In this document: positions 1-9,287 of the stretch, in pieces | How positions within the stretch are numbered: the first letter of the stretch is position 1 | Layout of the letters: each line of letters begins with the position of its first letter | Origin: CAVOOW01 sp963697675 | GTDB lineage: Bacteria > Actinomycetota > Actinomycetes > JACCUZ01 | DNA length: 64,000 nucleotides | Assembly (NCBI GenBank): GCA_963697675.1 | Contig: CAVOOW010000005.1 | Span: forward strand, 124,001 to 188,000 | Direction of reading: 5' to 3' | Made by a program: the position numbers and the translations under genes | Notes under the pieces: model-generated | Told to the model about the DNA's origin: nothing | The model's input: only the letters and a program-made list of their open reading frames with translations | Databases searched by the model: none

Positions 1-26
1 ACTCGCGACCATCACTGGACCGGGGA

Positions 27-42
27 TCGAACATGTGTTCGA
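27..42. promoter_or_regulatory. LexA (SOS) box
   Basis: The 16-mer TCGAACATGTGTTCGA fits the actinobacterial LexA operator consensus CGAAC-N4-GTTCG, with both half-sites perfect. It lies 116 bases beyond the end of the leftward threonine aldolase gene, so it more likely serves a gene to the left of the window reading leftward. lexA itself often sits near miaA/dapF in actinomycetes, but that gene is not visible here. The second such box of the window is in front of recA. Confidence 0.8.
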
Positions 43-70
43 GTCTATCAACGGCAGCCGACAGAAACCC

Positions 71-113
71 GTTGTCCACAAGGGGAATCCGGCCTCGCGC
101 AGGTGTGGACAAC
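71..113. promoter_or_regulatory. Inverted pair of perfect DnaA boxes
   Basis: GTTGTCCACA (71-80) and TGTGGACAAC (104-113) form a perfect 10-base inverted repeat with a 23-base spacer. Each arm contains the 9-mer TTGTCCACA, the high-GC actinobacterial DnaA box. No replication gene is adjacent, so a regulatory role, DnaA titration or a simple hairpin are all possible. The pair is 29 bases from the LexA box at 27-42. The only other perfect DnaA box I found is in the recA control region. Confidence 0.6.
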
Positions 114-157
114 CCAAGTAGTGCATGATCGACTTCGCAGGCGTCGCCGCAGCGGGG

Positions 158-1258
158 TCAGCGACCTCCTGCCAGGTCGCGCTCGGCGGCGGTCGCGCTG
201 ATCAGGCAGGCAACGAACCGGTCGACGTCTTCCTCGGTCGTGTCATAGGAACACATCAAGCGCACCTCACCGGCAGCCCCGTTCCAGTCATAGAAGGAGA
301 ACTCCTTGCGGAGTCGCGTGGCGACTGATGGCGGCAACACAGCGAAGACGGCGTTCGTCTGCGTCGGTTGTGTGAACGACACATCGGTGATGCTGCCTGC
401 CGAGATCGACGACTCGAGCCCGCGACGCAACCGCGCCGCCATCGCGTTTGCATGGCTGGCATTGCGCAACCACAAGTCATCGGTCAACAGAGCCAAGAAC
501 TGCGCCGACAGGAAGCGCATCTTGGAGGCGAGCTGCATGGTGAGCTTGCGCAAGTAGTGCAGGCCCTCTGACGATTGCGCGTCGAGCACCACGATGCATT
601 CACCGAACAGCAAGCCGTTCTTCGTGCCACCGAACGAGAGCACGTCGACGCCGGCGTCGCGAGTGAACGCACGCAGCGGCACACCAAGACTTGCCGCCGC
701 ATTCGCCGCTCGTGCGCCGTCCATGTGCAGTCGCATGCCGAGAGCGTGGACGTGATCGGCGATGCTTCGTACCTCCTCCGCCGTGTAGACCGTGCCCAGC
801 TCCGTGGCCTGGGTTATGGACACCGCCAGCGGCTGGGCGCGGTGCTCGTCGCCCCATCCCCATGCCTCCCGGTCGATGAGCTCCGGTGTCAGCTTCGCGC
901 CCGGAGCCTCGACGGTCAGCAGCTTCAGGCCACCGACGCGCTCCGGCGCGGCATTCTCGTCGGTGTGGATGTGCGCGGAGGTCGTGCAGATAACGGCTCC
1001 CCAGCGAGGCAGCATCGACTGCAGGCTCACCACGTTGGCGCCGGTGCCGTTGAACACCGGAAACGCCTCGACGCCCTCGCCGAAATGTTCCGCCATCACC
1101 TCCGCGAGACGGGCCGTGTAGATGTCCGCGCCGTATCCGAGCTGGTGACCGCCGTTGGCCGCGGCAATGGCCGCCAGCACGTCGGGGTGGACACCGGCGT
1201 TGTTGTCGGAGGCGAAGCCACGAAGGTCGGGGTCGTGCAGATGCAGAGGTTCGGTCAC
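158..1258 (-). CDS. ltaE: Low-specificity L-threonine aldolase
   Basis: PLP-dependent fold-type I enzyme of 366 residues, the usual family length; it cleaves L-threonine or allo-threonine to glycine and acetaldehyde in the cytosol. The probable PLP lysine is Lys213 in SFGGTKNG, and Asp180 in HMDGAR should contact the pyridine nitrogen. An N-terminal FASDNNAGVHP segment is typical of the family. The start is GTG. The next gene (DUF4406) ends 24 bases upstream in the same direction, so the two may be co-transcribed. Related beta-eliminating lyases share the fold, so the exact substrate is inferred. Confidence 0.9.
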   Translation of the reverse strand: MTEPLHLHDPDLRGFASDNNAGVHPDVLAAIAAANGGHQLGYGADIYTARLAEVMAEHFGEGVEAFPVFNGTGANVVSLQSMLPRWGAVICTTSAHIHTDENAAPERVGGLKLLTVEAPGAKLTPELIDREAWGWGDEHRAQPLAVSITQATELGTVYTAEEVRSIADHVHALGMRLHMDGARAANAAASLGVPLRAFTRDAGVDVLSFGGTKNGLLFGECIVVLDAQSSEGLHYLRKLTMQLASKMRFLSAQFLALLTDDLWLRNASHANAMAARLRRGLESSISAGSITDVSFTQPTQTNAVFAVLPPSVATRLRKEFSFYDWNGAAGEVRLMCSYDTTEEDVDRFVACLISATAAERDLAGGR

Positions 1259-1282
1259 GGCGTCATCTTGTCAAGCCGCCGT

Positions 1283-1669
1283 TCAGTGGCCGAGGTCCTC
1301 TCGCGCATACCCGGGGATGTCCTCGACCCGGTCGTAGACCGGCAAGCCGCGCTGGCGGGCGATGGCCACGTCCTGATCGGCTCCGGTCGACTCCCCGGGC
1401 AGCCGCAGAACGGCGTCGCAGTGCTGGAGCAGGCGTTGCGCCGTCGGATACATCACCTGCTCGGCGAGCGGGTCCAGGGCACCGTCGGCGCCGGCACTGC
1501 GCAGCACCGGCAACGCCACCCACTCCCCGATCATCGGCACATGCCCGCTTCGGAACACCGGCCAGGCCGCGGCCTCCAGCCGGGCCAGGTTCTGCGCCAT
1601 CAGCAGGGGGTCGTCGCCCGTGCCGGAGCGGTACGGGCCGGCGATGAGGATCAGCATCGGTGAAGTCAC
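1283..1669 (-). CDS. DUF4406 / nucleoside deoxyribosyltransferase-like protein
   Basis: A 128-residue protein opening with a beta strand and the loop AGPYRSG (residues 9-15), as in the DUF4406 and nucleoside 2-deoxyribosyltransferase superfamily. The C-terminal part (CDAVLRLPGESTGADQDV) matches the segment that in relatives binds the sugar or phosphate of a nucleotide. The substrate is unknown. The start is GTG. The gene is divergent from the DeoR regulator, with 47 bases between the starts, so the two probably share a control region. Confidence 0.65.
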   Translation of the reverse strand: MTSPMLILIAGPYRSGTGDDPLLMAQNLARLEAAAWPVFRSGHVPMIGEWVALPVLRSAGADGALDPLAEQVMYPTAQRLLQHCDAVLRLPGESTGADQDVAIARQRGLPVYDRVEDIPGYAREDLGH

Positions 1670-1716
1670 GTGTGCCAGAATAGTGCAAGACTCGGAAAGA
1701 ACAAGGGAGAACGTGC

Positions 1717-2475
1717 ATGCTTGCCGCCCAGCGCCGCGACCTGCTGCTCGACCGGCTGCGCGCCGAGGGGCGGCTGATCGCCAAGGACCTGGCCGCCGAG
1801 CTCGGCCTGTCCGAGGACAGCGTCCGCCGTGACCTGCGTGAGCTCGCGGCAGCCGGGCTCTGCCAGCGGGTCTACGGCGGCGCGCTGCCCGTGTCGCCGG
1901 CCGTCGCGGACTACGCCGCCCGGGCGCACGTCGCCGTGGACAGCAAGCGGCGCGTGGCGGCCGCCGCCGCGGGGCTCGTCCGACCCGGCAGCACGCTCAT
2001 CCTGGACGGTGGAACGACCGCCCTGATGGTCGCCCAGGCGTTGCCTCGAGATCTGCGCGCAACCGTGGTCACTCACAGCCCGACCGTTGCCGTCGCCCTG
2101 GTCGACCATCCCGAGATCGAGATCTACCTGCTCGGGGGCCGGCTGTTCAAGCACTCCGTGGTCACCTGCGGGGCCGCCGCCGGCGAGGCGGCCCAGACCG
2201 TGACCGCGGACCTGTTCCTGCTCGGCGTCACCGGCGTCCACCACGACACCGGGCTGACCACCGGCGACGCCGACGAGGCCGCGATGAAGCGCACCCTCGC
2301 GCGACGCGCAGCCGACACCTTCGTCCTGGCCAGCGCCGAGAAGATCGGGGCCGCCTCACCGTTCACGGTGCTGCCGCTGTCCGCCGTCAGCGGCATCATC
2401 ACCGACGCCGCGCCCACCGACCCCACGATCGAGCGGCTTCAGGCTGCCGACGTCACGGTCGTCAGAGCCTCCTGA
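1717..2475 (+). CDS. DeoR/GlpR-family transcriptional regulator
   Basis: 252 residues with the standard DeoR plan. The N-terminal winged helix-turn-helix (about residues 4-57) contains LAAELGLSEDSVRRDLREL, and is followed by a DeoRC effector domain (about 75-233) with the DGGTTALMVA and LLGGRLF motifs that bind a phosphorylated sugar or related metabolite. The ATG is preceded by the strong ribosome site AAGGGAGA. The gene is followed after 94 bases by the lactate permease in the same direction, with an inverted repeat in the gap, so local control of the permease is plausible. Its ligand cannot be read from the sequence. Confidence 0.88.
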   Translation: MLAAQRRDLLLDRLRAEGRLIAKDLAAELGLSEDSVRRDLRELAAAGLCQRVYGGALPVSPAVADYAARAHVAVDSKRRVAAAAAGLVRPGSTLILDGGTTALMVAQALPRDLRATVVTHSPTVAVALVDHPEIEIYLLGGRLFKHSVVTCGAAAGEAAQTVTADLFLLGVTGVHHDTGLTTGDADEAAMKRTLARRAADTFVLASAEKIGAASPFTVLPLSAVSGIITDAAPTDPTIERLQAADVTVVRAS

Positions 2476-2529
2476 CGACGCTGCTGCCATCGCGTCAGAC
2501 AATTTGCAAGGGTTATCACCCGTAATCTG

Positions 2530-2557
2530 GGTATATGTGCCGTCACACACACATACC
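2530..2557. promoter_or_regulatory. Inverted repeat, candidate operator of lctP
   Basis: GGTATATGTG (2530-2539) and CACACATACC (2548-2557) form a 10-base inverted repeat with one mismatch and an 8-base spacer. It ends 12 bases before the permease start, so a bound protein would block initiation. The neighbouring DeoR-family gene is an obvious candidate regulator, but lactate permeases are more often controlled by GntR-type LldR proteins. Confidence 0.4.
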
Positions 2558-2569
2558 GTGAGGTGTCTG

Positions 2570-4334
2570 ATGTATCGGCAGATCCTGGATCCGGTCGGCG
2601 ACTCACTGGCGCTCAGCGCCATCTTCGCCGTGCTCCCCCTGGCCACGTTGTTCGTGCTGCTCGGCGTCCTGAGGGTCAAGGCGTGGATCGCCGCGCTGTC
2701 CTCGCTCGGCGTCGCCATCGTCGTGGCGGTGGTCGTCTACTCTGCGCCGCTCGGCCAGACGCTGCTGTCGGCGACCGAGGGCGCGTCCTTCGGCTTCTTC
2801 CCGATCCTCTGGATCGTGATCAACGCCATCTGGGTCTACAACCTGACGGTCGCGACCGGGCACTTCGACGTGCTGCGCAGGTCGTTCTCGCGGGTCAGCC
2901 CGGACCAGCGGATCCAGGCCGTCATCATCGCGTTCTGCTTCGGCGCGCTGCTGGAGGCGCTGGCCGGCTTCGGCACCCCCGTCGCCATCACCGTGGTCAT
3001 GTTGATGGCGCTGGGCTTCCGGCCGGTCAAGGCTGCCTGTGTCGCACTGATCGCCAACACGGCTCCTGTCGCCTTCGGTGCCCTCGCGACCCCGATCGTC
3101 ACCCTCGGCACGGTGACGTCAGGCGTCAGCAACGATCCGCGGCTCGACACCGACACGTTGGGCGCGATGGTCGGCCGGCAGACGCCGATCCTGGCCGTCG
3201 TCGTACCCCTCGTCCTCGTCTTCGTCGTCGACGGACGTCGCGGTCTGCGTCAGACCTGGCCGGCCGCGCTGGTGGTCGGCCTCTCGTTCGGTGTCGCCCA
3301 GTTCGTGGCGTCCAACTACATCTCGGTGCAGCTCGCCGACATCGTCGCCTCCCTGGTCTCGGCCGGCGCAGTCGTCGCGTTGCTGCGCGTGTGGACACCG
3401 TCCGAGTCGCCGATCCCCGAGGACGACGACGCCACTGCGCGCGTCGAAGCGGGCGTCGGGGCCAGCCACGCCAGCGCCGGCGGACAAGGACGTTCAAGCA
3501 GGGGTACGACGGCCACGACCCGCCGCGGTTTCGACGGTGGAAGCAGCGTGGCGGTCCGGGACGACGACTCGATCCACGACCCGCCGGCCGAGGTGGCCCG
3601 CGCCTACTCGCCGTACCTCATCATCATCGCCATCTTCGCGATCGTGAACATCGGACCGGTCAAGGCCGCGCTGGCCGAGAAGCCCTGGACCTACTCGTTC
3701 AACTGGCCCGGTCTCAACATGCAGACGGGCGCCGGCGAACCCCAGGCATCCATGACCTACAACCTCAACTGGCTGCCTGCGGCAGGCACCCTGATGATCC
3801 TCGCCGGACTGATCACGATGGTCGTGCTGAAGGTGTCGCCGGCCCGCGGCCTGCAGGCGTACAAGGACACGTACGTCGAGCTGCGCTGGGCGATCCTCAC
3901 GGTGATGGCCGTGCTGGGACTCGCCTACGTCATGAACCAGTCCGGGCAGACCGGCACGCTCGGCGCTCTGCTGGCCGAGACCGGTGGTGCGTTCCTCCTG
4001 CTGTCCCCGATCCTCGGCTGGCTCGGAGTGGCCGTGACCGGGTCTGACACGTCGGCCAACGCGCTCTTCGGCGCGCTGCAGGTGCAGACCGCGACCAAGG
4101 CAGGGCTCGACCCGCTGCTGCTCGCTGCTGCGAACTCCTCCGGTGGCGTGCTCGGCAAGATGATCAGTCCGCAGAACCTCGCGATCGCCGCCGCCGCGGT
4201 CGGGATGGCGGGCGAGGAGAGCACCATCCTGCGCAAGGTGCTCGGCTGGAGCCTGCTGCTGCTTGTTCTGATGTGCCTGATCGTCGGGCTGCAGGGCAGC
4301 TCCCGTTCTCGGCTGGATGATCCCCGGCTCCTGA
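2570..4334 (+). CDS. lctP: L-lactate permease (frameshifted near its end)
   Basis: LctP/LldP-family symporter importing L-lactate (and often glycolate) with protons across the membrane. About a dozen hydrophobic segments are visible, with the family signatures GFGTPVAI and a late ISPQNLAIA segment. ATG at 2570 follows GTGAGG. The reading frame is normal to about 4304, then drifts into a long non-homologous tail. Removing one base near 4304 gives the canonical ending VLGWMIPGS and a stop at 4334 (587 residues). The central linker (about 3400-3590) is unusually long and rich in Ala, Gly and Ser. See the finding on +1 shifts. Confidence 0.88.
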
Positions 4335-4463
4335 GGCCTCCAAGGTGGCGTCCAGAGGGCCCAAGACAACGATTCGTGCACGGTTCGCCTCGTACGCACC
4401 GGAAGTTGTTGGCAAAACGCGGCACAGCGAGGGATGCTGTACTCGCCCGGGAGGTGAGACGGC

Positions 4464-4853
4464 GTGTTGCTTTGGGTCTGGTTCTGGGTGTTCGTTGCCG
4501 CCTTGCTGCCCCTCGCCGTCACGGTGCTGATCGTGCACGTGGCCCCCCTGACGGATCACGCCCGCGAGCTGCTCGACCGGATCCACCCGGAGCGCAAGCA
4601 ACGCGCGCAGGGCCAGCCCGTCGAGCGCCTGGCCGCGGACCTGCACCGGCTGGCGGTGCACATCGACACGATCGAGCGCTCCCAGGAGATGCACCGCATG
4701 GCCAAGCTGCGGGCCGCCTCCCTCGCCTACGACTACGTGCTGCTCTCGGCCTGCCGCACCCTGGAGGTCGAGGTGCCCGAGAGCACGCCGCTGCATCCCG
4801 CGGAGCGGCTGCAGACCGAAGCGGCCCTCGCGCAGGCCGGCCTGGTCTGGTAG
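4464..4853 (+). CDS. Small membrane-anchored protein of unknown function
   Basis: 129 residues, GTG start behind GGAGGTGAG. Residues 1-25 are a single hydrophobic helix (LLWVWFWVFVAALLPLAVTV). The rest is a soluble, mostly helical region rich in Arg, Glu and Ala with heptad-like spacing (residues 30-90), suggesting a coiled coil facing the cytosol. I do not recognise the family. It converges on the SCO6745-like gene, whose stop lies 10 bases away. Confidence 0.6.
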   Translation: MLLWVWFWVFVAALLPLAVTVLIVHVAPLTDHARELLDRIHPERKQRAQGQPVERLAADLHRLAVHIDTIERSQEMHRMAKLRAASLAYDYVLLSACRTLEVEVPESTPLHPAERLQTEAALAQAGLVW

Positions 4854-4862
4854 CCGCCGCGT

Positions 4863-5590
4863 CTACGCCCGGCTGAGCTTCCCGAGCAGGTCCAGCAGTT
4901 CGCCCGCCTCGTCGGCGCTGAGCGCACCGTAGGCCGGCCACACCAGTTCATCGGTGAGTTCCTCGACGCGCGTGCGCCGGGCCATCACATCCTGGTCGAC
5001 GACGGGAAAAGGCTCCGGCCAGCCGAAGAACGCGGCATTTCCGGGGCCACCCGGACCGGCAACGATCGCTTCGAGCGGCGAGAGACCCGCGAGTCGCACT
5101 GCCGACAGGTGAGCGGCGCCGCGATGCTCGCGCAGCACGTGCAGCAGCTGCGCCACACGCGCCGGTGCGTCGGCCGCCAACTCGATGCGTCGCCAACCCG
5201 CGAACAACGGCCACCCGATCGGATCGGCCGCATCCACGACCCGACCGAGCAGCTCGGCCAACCGCTCGGCGCCGTCCAGCGCGGAATAGCGGCGGCGACC
5301 CCAGGCACGGCAGACCTCGACGTACCGGGTGACCGTTTCCTGCACCGGTCGCACCGCCAGCCCGGCCACCCATCCCGACCGCAGCACGGCGGGCGCATGG
5401 AACGGGAACAGCGACTCGACCACCTCGACCGGCGCCGGGCCGAGCACACCTCCGCGGCCGGCCAGGTAGAGGGCCCACGCGGTAGCCGCCGTCCTCGCCT
5501 GCGGCCTTGGCCTCCGAGGAGATCATGAATCCGCCGCCGCGTTCGGTCACGACCGGCGCGGCCGCACGTGCGTCGCGTGCCGTCGCTCAC
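4863..5590 (-). CDS. SCO6745-family protein (two frameshifts)
   Basis: An all-helical actinobacterial family of unknown function. The long C-terminal part is continuous (from about 5447 down to 4863) and contains the family-like blocks VLGPAPVEVVESLFPFHAP and GPGNAAFFGWPEPFPVV. The N-terminal blocks (GGGFMISSEAKAAGEDGGYR, then WALYLAGRGG) lie in other frames. Single-base removals near 5575 and 5478 join them into 241 residues starting at GTG 5590, which overlaps the dapF stop by GTGA. dapF and this gene would then be one transcript. Family assignment is from memory of its motifs. Confidence 0.6.
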
Positions 5591-6396
5591 GCGAGAAGGC
5601 TCTCGGCCAGCTCGCCGCTCGCCACGATGACCGCAGGCCCGGTCAGCTCGATGTGCCCGTCGGCGCGGGTGGCGACCATCAGCCGGCCGCCGGGGACGTC
5701 GACGATGTACGACGACGCGCGCGACGCACCGTCCGCGCGCGCGGCCACCACCATCGCCGCACAGGCCCCCGTGCCGCACGACCGGGTCTCGCCCACGCCT
5801 CGTTCGTGGACGCGCATCGCCAGGTGGCGATCACCCTGACGCATGACGAACTCGACGTTCACGCCGTCGGGATAGGCCGGCTCGACTTCTGGCGGAAGGC
5901 GCAGTTCGCCGGCGTTCGCCAGGAGGTCGACGAACACGACCGCGTGCGGGTTGCCGACATCGACTGAGGTCGCGGGCCATACGTGGCCGTTGACGGCCAC
6001 GGTGATGCCGTCGGGTCCGGGAAAACGTGCGGTGCCCATGTCGACGGTGACCTCCCCGCGGTCGCCGAGGTGCACCTGCTTGACTCCGTCGCGAGTGTTG
6101 ATGTCCACCGCGCCGGCATCGGCGAGGCCGGCGTCGACGAGATAGCGCGCGAAGACCCGGATGCCGTTGCCGCACATCTCGGCAGCCGAGCCGTCCGCGT
6201 TGCGATAGTCCATGAACCAGGGGGCTTCGCCGGTCGTGTCGCGGGCGACCCGCAGCACACCGTCGGCGCCGACTCCCGCGCGACGATCACAGATCAGCGC
6301 GACCTGCGCTGGCGTCAGCTCGAGCCGATCGTCGAGGTCGGGCAGCAGCACGAAGTCGTTCTCCGTGCCGTGACCTTTGAGGAAGGGGACTGCCAC
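5587..6396 (-). CDS. dapF: Diaminopimelate epimerase
   Basis: Converts LL- to meso-diaminopimelate for lysine and peptidoglycan synthesis. I chose GTG at 6396 because it gives the usual N-terminus (VPFLKGHGTENDF) and a normal length of 269 residues. The two catalytic cysteines are Cys75 in MCGNG and Cys207 in SCGTGA. The RNADGS, GNPHAV and ERGVGET motifs of the family are present. It lies in the conserved miaB-miaA-dapF neighbourhood, here split from miaA by ggt (16 bases downstream of the ggt stop). dapA, also of this pathway, is at 49576. Confidence 0.96.
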   Translation of the reverse strand: MAVPFLKGHGTENDFVLLPDLDDRLELTPAQVALICDRRAGVGADGVLRVARDTTGEAPWFMDYRNADGSAAEMCGNGIRVFARYLVDAGLADAGAVDINTRDGVKQVHLGDRGEVTVDMGTARFPGPDGITVAVNGHVWPATSVDVGNPHAVVFVDLLANAGELRLPPEVEPAYPDGVNVEFVMRQGDRHLAMRVHERGVGETRSCGTGACAAMVVAARADGASRASSYIVDVPGGRLMVATRADGHIELTGPAVIVASGELAESLLA

Positions 6397-6412
6397 ACAT
6401 CTCAGCCTACGT

Positions 6413-8227
6413 CTAACGATCAACGACTCCGGCGCTGCCGCCACCACGACGCACCGGCTCGGCGGACGCGAGCAACCGGTGACCGCTGAGGAACTCGATG
6501 CCGGTTGCCGCACCGATCTCACCTGGTGCTGCGGGCGCGACGAACGTGTGGCCCATCGCCATCAGGGCGGTCTTGTCGAAGGCGCTCTCGGCCTGCACGT
6601 CGGCCGTGTTGCGCTGGCTGGCCCGCGGGTCGGCGATCGCCTCGGGCAGGCTCATGCCGAGGTCGATGCGGTCGAGCAGGATCTGCAGGACGGTTGTGAT
6701 GATCGTCGAACCGCCGGGCGAGCCGACAGCAAGGAAGGGCTTGCCGTCCTTCGTGACGATCGTCGGCGACATCGAGCTGCGCGGGCGCTTGCCCGGGGCG
6801 GGAAGGTTCGGGTCGTCGGGCACGGTCGCCGCGAAGTTGAAGTCGGTGAGCTCGTTGTTGAGCAGGAAGCCGCGTCCGGGCACCACGATGCCGCTGCCGC
6901 CGGTCTGCTCGATGGTGAGGGTGTAGGACACGACGTTGCCCCACTTGTCGGCGGTCACGAGGTGCGTCGTGGACAGACCCTCCTGGTCGCGGCCGGCGCG
7001 CGTCGTCGCGGCGGCGTCGTCGCAGGTCGTGTCATATGTTCCGTCGGGGTGGCCGGCGGTGACGGGCGTGTCGGCCGCCTCGACTGGATCGATGCTGCAG
7101 GAGCGCTCCGCGCCGAAACCGTTGCTCAGCAACTGCTTCTTCGGCACATCGACGTACGCGGGATCGCCGACGTAGGTGCTGCGGTCGGCGAACGCGAGTG
7201 CGGATGCCTCGAGGTAGTAGTGCATGGCCTGCGTACGCGTCATCGCGCCGAGGTCCTCGTTCTCGAGGATGTTGAGCGCCTCGCCGACAGTCGTGCCGCC
7301 GCTGGACGAGGGCGCGATGCCGTAGACCTTGTTGCCGCGATAGGTGATCGCCGTCGGTCGGTGGTTGGCGACGTCGTAGGCGCGCAGGTCGCGGCGCTTC
7401 ATCAACCCCGTGCGAACGTTGCGCGTCGCACCGTCGCGCACCGGCGGCTCCTGCACGGTGTGGACGATGCGCTTGCCGAGCTTGCCGTCGTAGAGCCAGT
7501 CGATGCCCCTGGTCGACAGCTTCTTGTACGTCGCGGCGAGCTCCGGGTTGCGGAACACGGAGCCGACCGCGGGCGGCGCACCGCCGGGCAGGAACAGCTT
7601 GCGGGTCGACGTGAAGTCGGCGAAGCGCGCCTGGTTGTCAGCGGTCTGCTGAGCAAACGTGCTGTCCACGACGAAGCCATGCTTCGCGACCTTCCGGGCC
7701 GGCTTGAGGGCGCGGGCGAGCGAGAAGTTGCCCCACCGGTCGAGCGCGCGCTGCCAGGTCCCTGCGGTGCCCGGCACTCCGACGGACAGGCCGCTCGTGA
7801 CGGCCTCGTTGAAGTCGATCGGGCTGCCGTTCTCCTGGAACGACGTGGACGTCATCGCCTTGGGTGCCGTCTCGCGCCCGTCGAGGGTGAAGACCTTGCG
7901 CTTGCTGGCGTCGTAGTAGACGAGGTAGCCACCGCCGCCGATGCCCGACGAGAACGGCTCCGTGACACCGAGCGTGGCGGCAGCAGCCACGGCGGCGTCG
8001 ACCGCGTTGCCGCCGTGGCGCAGCGCGGCGAGACCGGCATGGGTTGCCTCGGGGTCGACGGTCGCGACGGCACCGCCCGTCCCGAGGGCAGTCGCGTTCT
8101 TCGTCGTGTGCCGTTGCGGCTGGGCAGCGCTGCGGGCACCGGGCGCAGCGTCCGCCGCAACCGCGGGCGCGAGCAGGCCGGCGAGCAGGGCCGCGGTGAG
8201 CACGACAACAGGGCGGGCGTGGCGCAT
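6413..8227 (-). CDS. ggt: Secreted gamma-glutamyltransferase
   Basis: 604 residues with a Sec signal peptide (basic MRHARP, hydrophobic core to about residue 24, AxA-type cleavage near AVAADA). The precursor is self-cleaved before the catalytic threonine at STTH (Thr420/421), giving large and small subunits that transfer or hydrolyse gamma-glutamyl groups outside the membrane. The oxyanion/Gly-rich segment GSPGGSTII and the early SSGIGGGGYLVYYD motif are present. Mycothiol producers seldom rely on glutathione, so the role is likely scavenging of gamma-glutamyl peptides. It sits between miaA and dapF, which are usually close neighbours. The 5' flank 8228-8293 is AT-rich and may hold its promoter. 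Confidence 0.93.
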   Translation of the reverse strand: MRHARPVVVLTAALLAGLLAPAVAADAAPGARSAAQPQRHTTKNATALGTGGAVATVDPEATHAGLAALRHGGNAVDAAVAAAATLGVTEPFSSGIGGGGYLVYYDASKRKVFTLDGRETAPKAMTSTSFQENGSPIDFNEAVTSGLSVGVPGTAGTWQRALDRWGNFSLARALKPARKVAKHGFVVDSTFAQQTADNQARFADFTSTRKLFLPGGAPPAVGSVFRNPELAATYKKLSTRGIDWLYDGKLGKRIVHTVQEPPVRDGATRNVRTGLMKRRDLRAYDVANHRPTAITYRGNKVYGIAPSSSGGTTVGEALNILENEDLGAMTRTQAMHYYLEASALAFADRSTYVGDPAYVDVPKKQLLSNGFGAERSCSIDPVEAADTPVTAGHPDGTYDTTCDDAAATTRAGRDQEGLSTTHLVTADKWGNVVSYTLTIEQTGGSGIVVPGRGFLLNNELTDFNFAATVPDDPNLPAPGKRPRSSMSPTIVTKDGKPFLAVGSPGGSTIITTVLQILLDRIDLGMSLPEAIADPRASQRNTADVQAESAFDKTALMAMGHTFVAPAAPGEIGAATGIEFLSGHRLLASAEPVRRGGGSAGVVDR

Positions 8228-8293
8228 GAGGAACCTCCGGGATACGGCGGCGCGGGTGACCGTCGGAGGGCGTCCTACCCGGACATTTATTAC

Positions 8294-9236
8294 TTAACCG
8301 GGCAAGAACCCGCTCACCTGGTCGGCCAGCCGGCCGAGGTCGACCGGTTCGTCGTCTTCGGTCGCCCCGAGCCACACGATGCGCGGGTCACGGCGGAACC
8401 AGGTCTCCTGACGGCGGACGAACCGGCGGGTGGCCCGAACCGTCTCGGCACGGGCCTCGTCCTCGCTGCACTCCCCGGCCAGGTGGCGCAGCACCTGCGC
8501 ATAGCCCAGAGCCCGGCTCGCGGTAGGACCCTCGGCCAGACCGGCAGCCGGCCAGGCGACGTACCTCATCAACGAAGCCGCGCTCCCACATGCGCGCGAC
8601 GCGCCGCTCGATGCGCTCGTCGAGGACCGGGCGCGGCACCGTCAGGCCCACCTGCAGGGCCTCGACAGGGGCATAGCTCGCCATGCTCAGGCTGAACGGT
8701 TGTCCGGTCAGCTCGACGACCTCGAGTGCCCGCACGACCCGCCGGAGGTTGCTCGCCGGGATCGTCGCGGCGGCCGGTGCGTCACGCTCGGCGAGACGGG
8801 CGTGCAGCGCCGCAGCACCACGCTCCTGCTGTTCGCGCTCGAGCTCGGCCCGCAGCGTCGGGTCGGTACCGGGAAACACGAGGTCGCCGAGCAGTGCGCG
8901 GACGTAGAGCCCCGATCCGCCGACCACGACGGCCGGCCGGTGTCTGGTCGCGAGGTCGGCGAGCACGTCGTCGGCGAGGAGCTGGTAGTCGGCGACGCTC
9001 GCGGTGCGCCGCACATCCCAGACGTCGAGCAGGTGGTGCGGGACGCCGCGGCGCTCGGCTGAGGTCAGCTTGGCGGTGCCGATGTCCATGCCGCGATAGA
9101 GCTGCATCGAGTCGGCATTGATCACCTCGCCGCTCCAGCGCAACGACAGCTCGACGGCCAGATCACTTTTTCCTACGGCTGTCGCGCCGACGATCACCAC
9201 CGGGCGTGACGGCACCGGCTCCTCGACGCTGACCAT
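8294..9236 (-). CDS. miaA: tRNA dimethylallyltransferase (one frameshift)
   Basis: Transfers a dimethylallyl group to A37 of tRNAs reading UNN codons; MiaB (11050) then methylthiolates the product. The P-loop GATAVGKS (residues 17-24), the INADSMQLYRGMDIGTAK block and the VVGGSGLYVRALL block are all present from ATG 9236. The frame breaks near 8549, after VDEVRRLA. Removing one base restores RRLAAAGL followed by ASRALGYAQVL and the C-terminal domain to the stop at 8294, for 313 residues, the normal length. Without the correction the C-terminal third would be lost. Confidence 0.92.
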
Positions 9237-9287
9237 GGGCAGGAAGTCTCCCCTATGCCCTCGGCCGGGTGACCTAGGCTGGCTCGC

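Noticed and set aside
71..113. Chromosomal replication origin
   Set aside because: Only two DnaA boxes, no AT-rich unwinding region, and no dnaA, dnaN or rpmH nearby.
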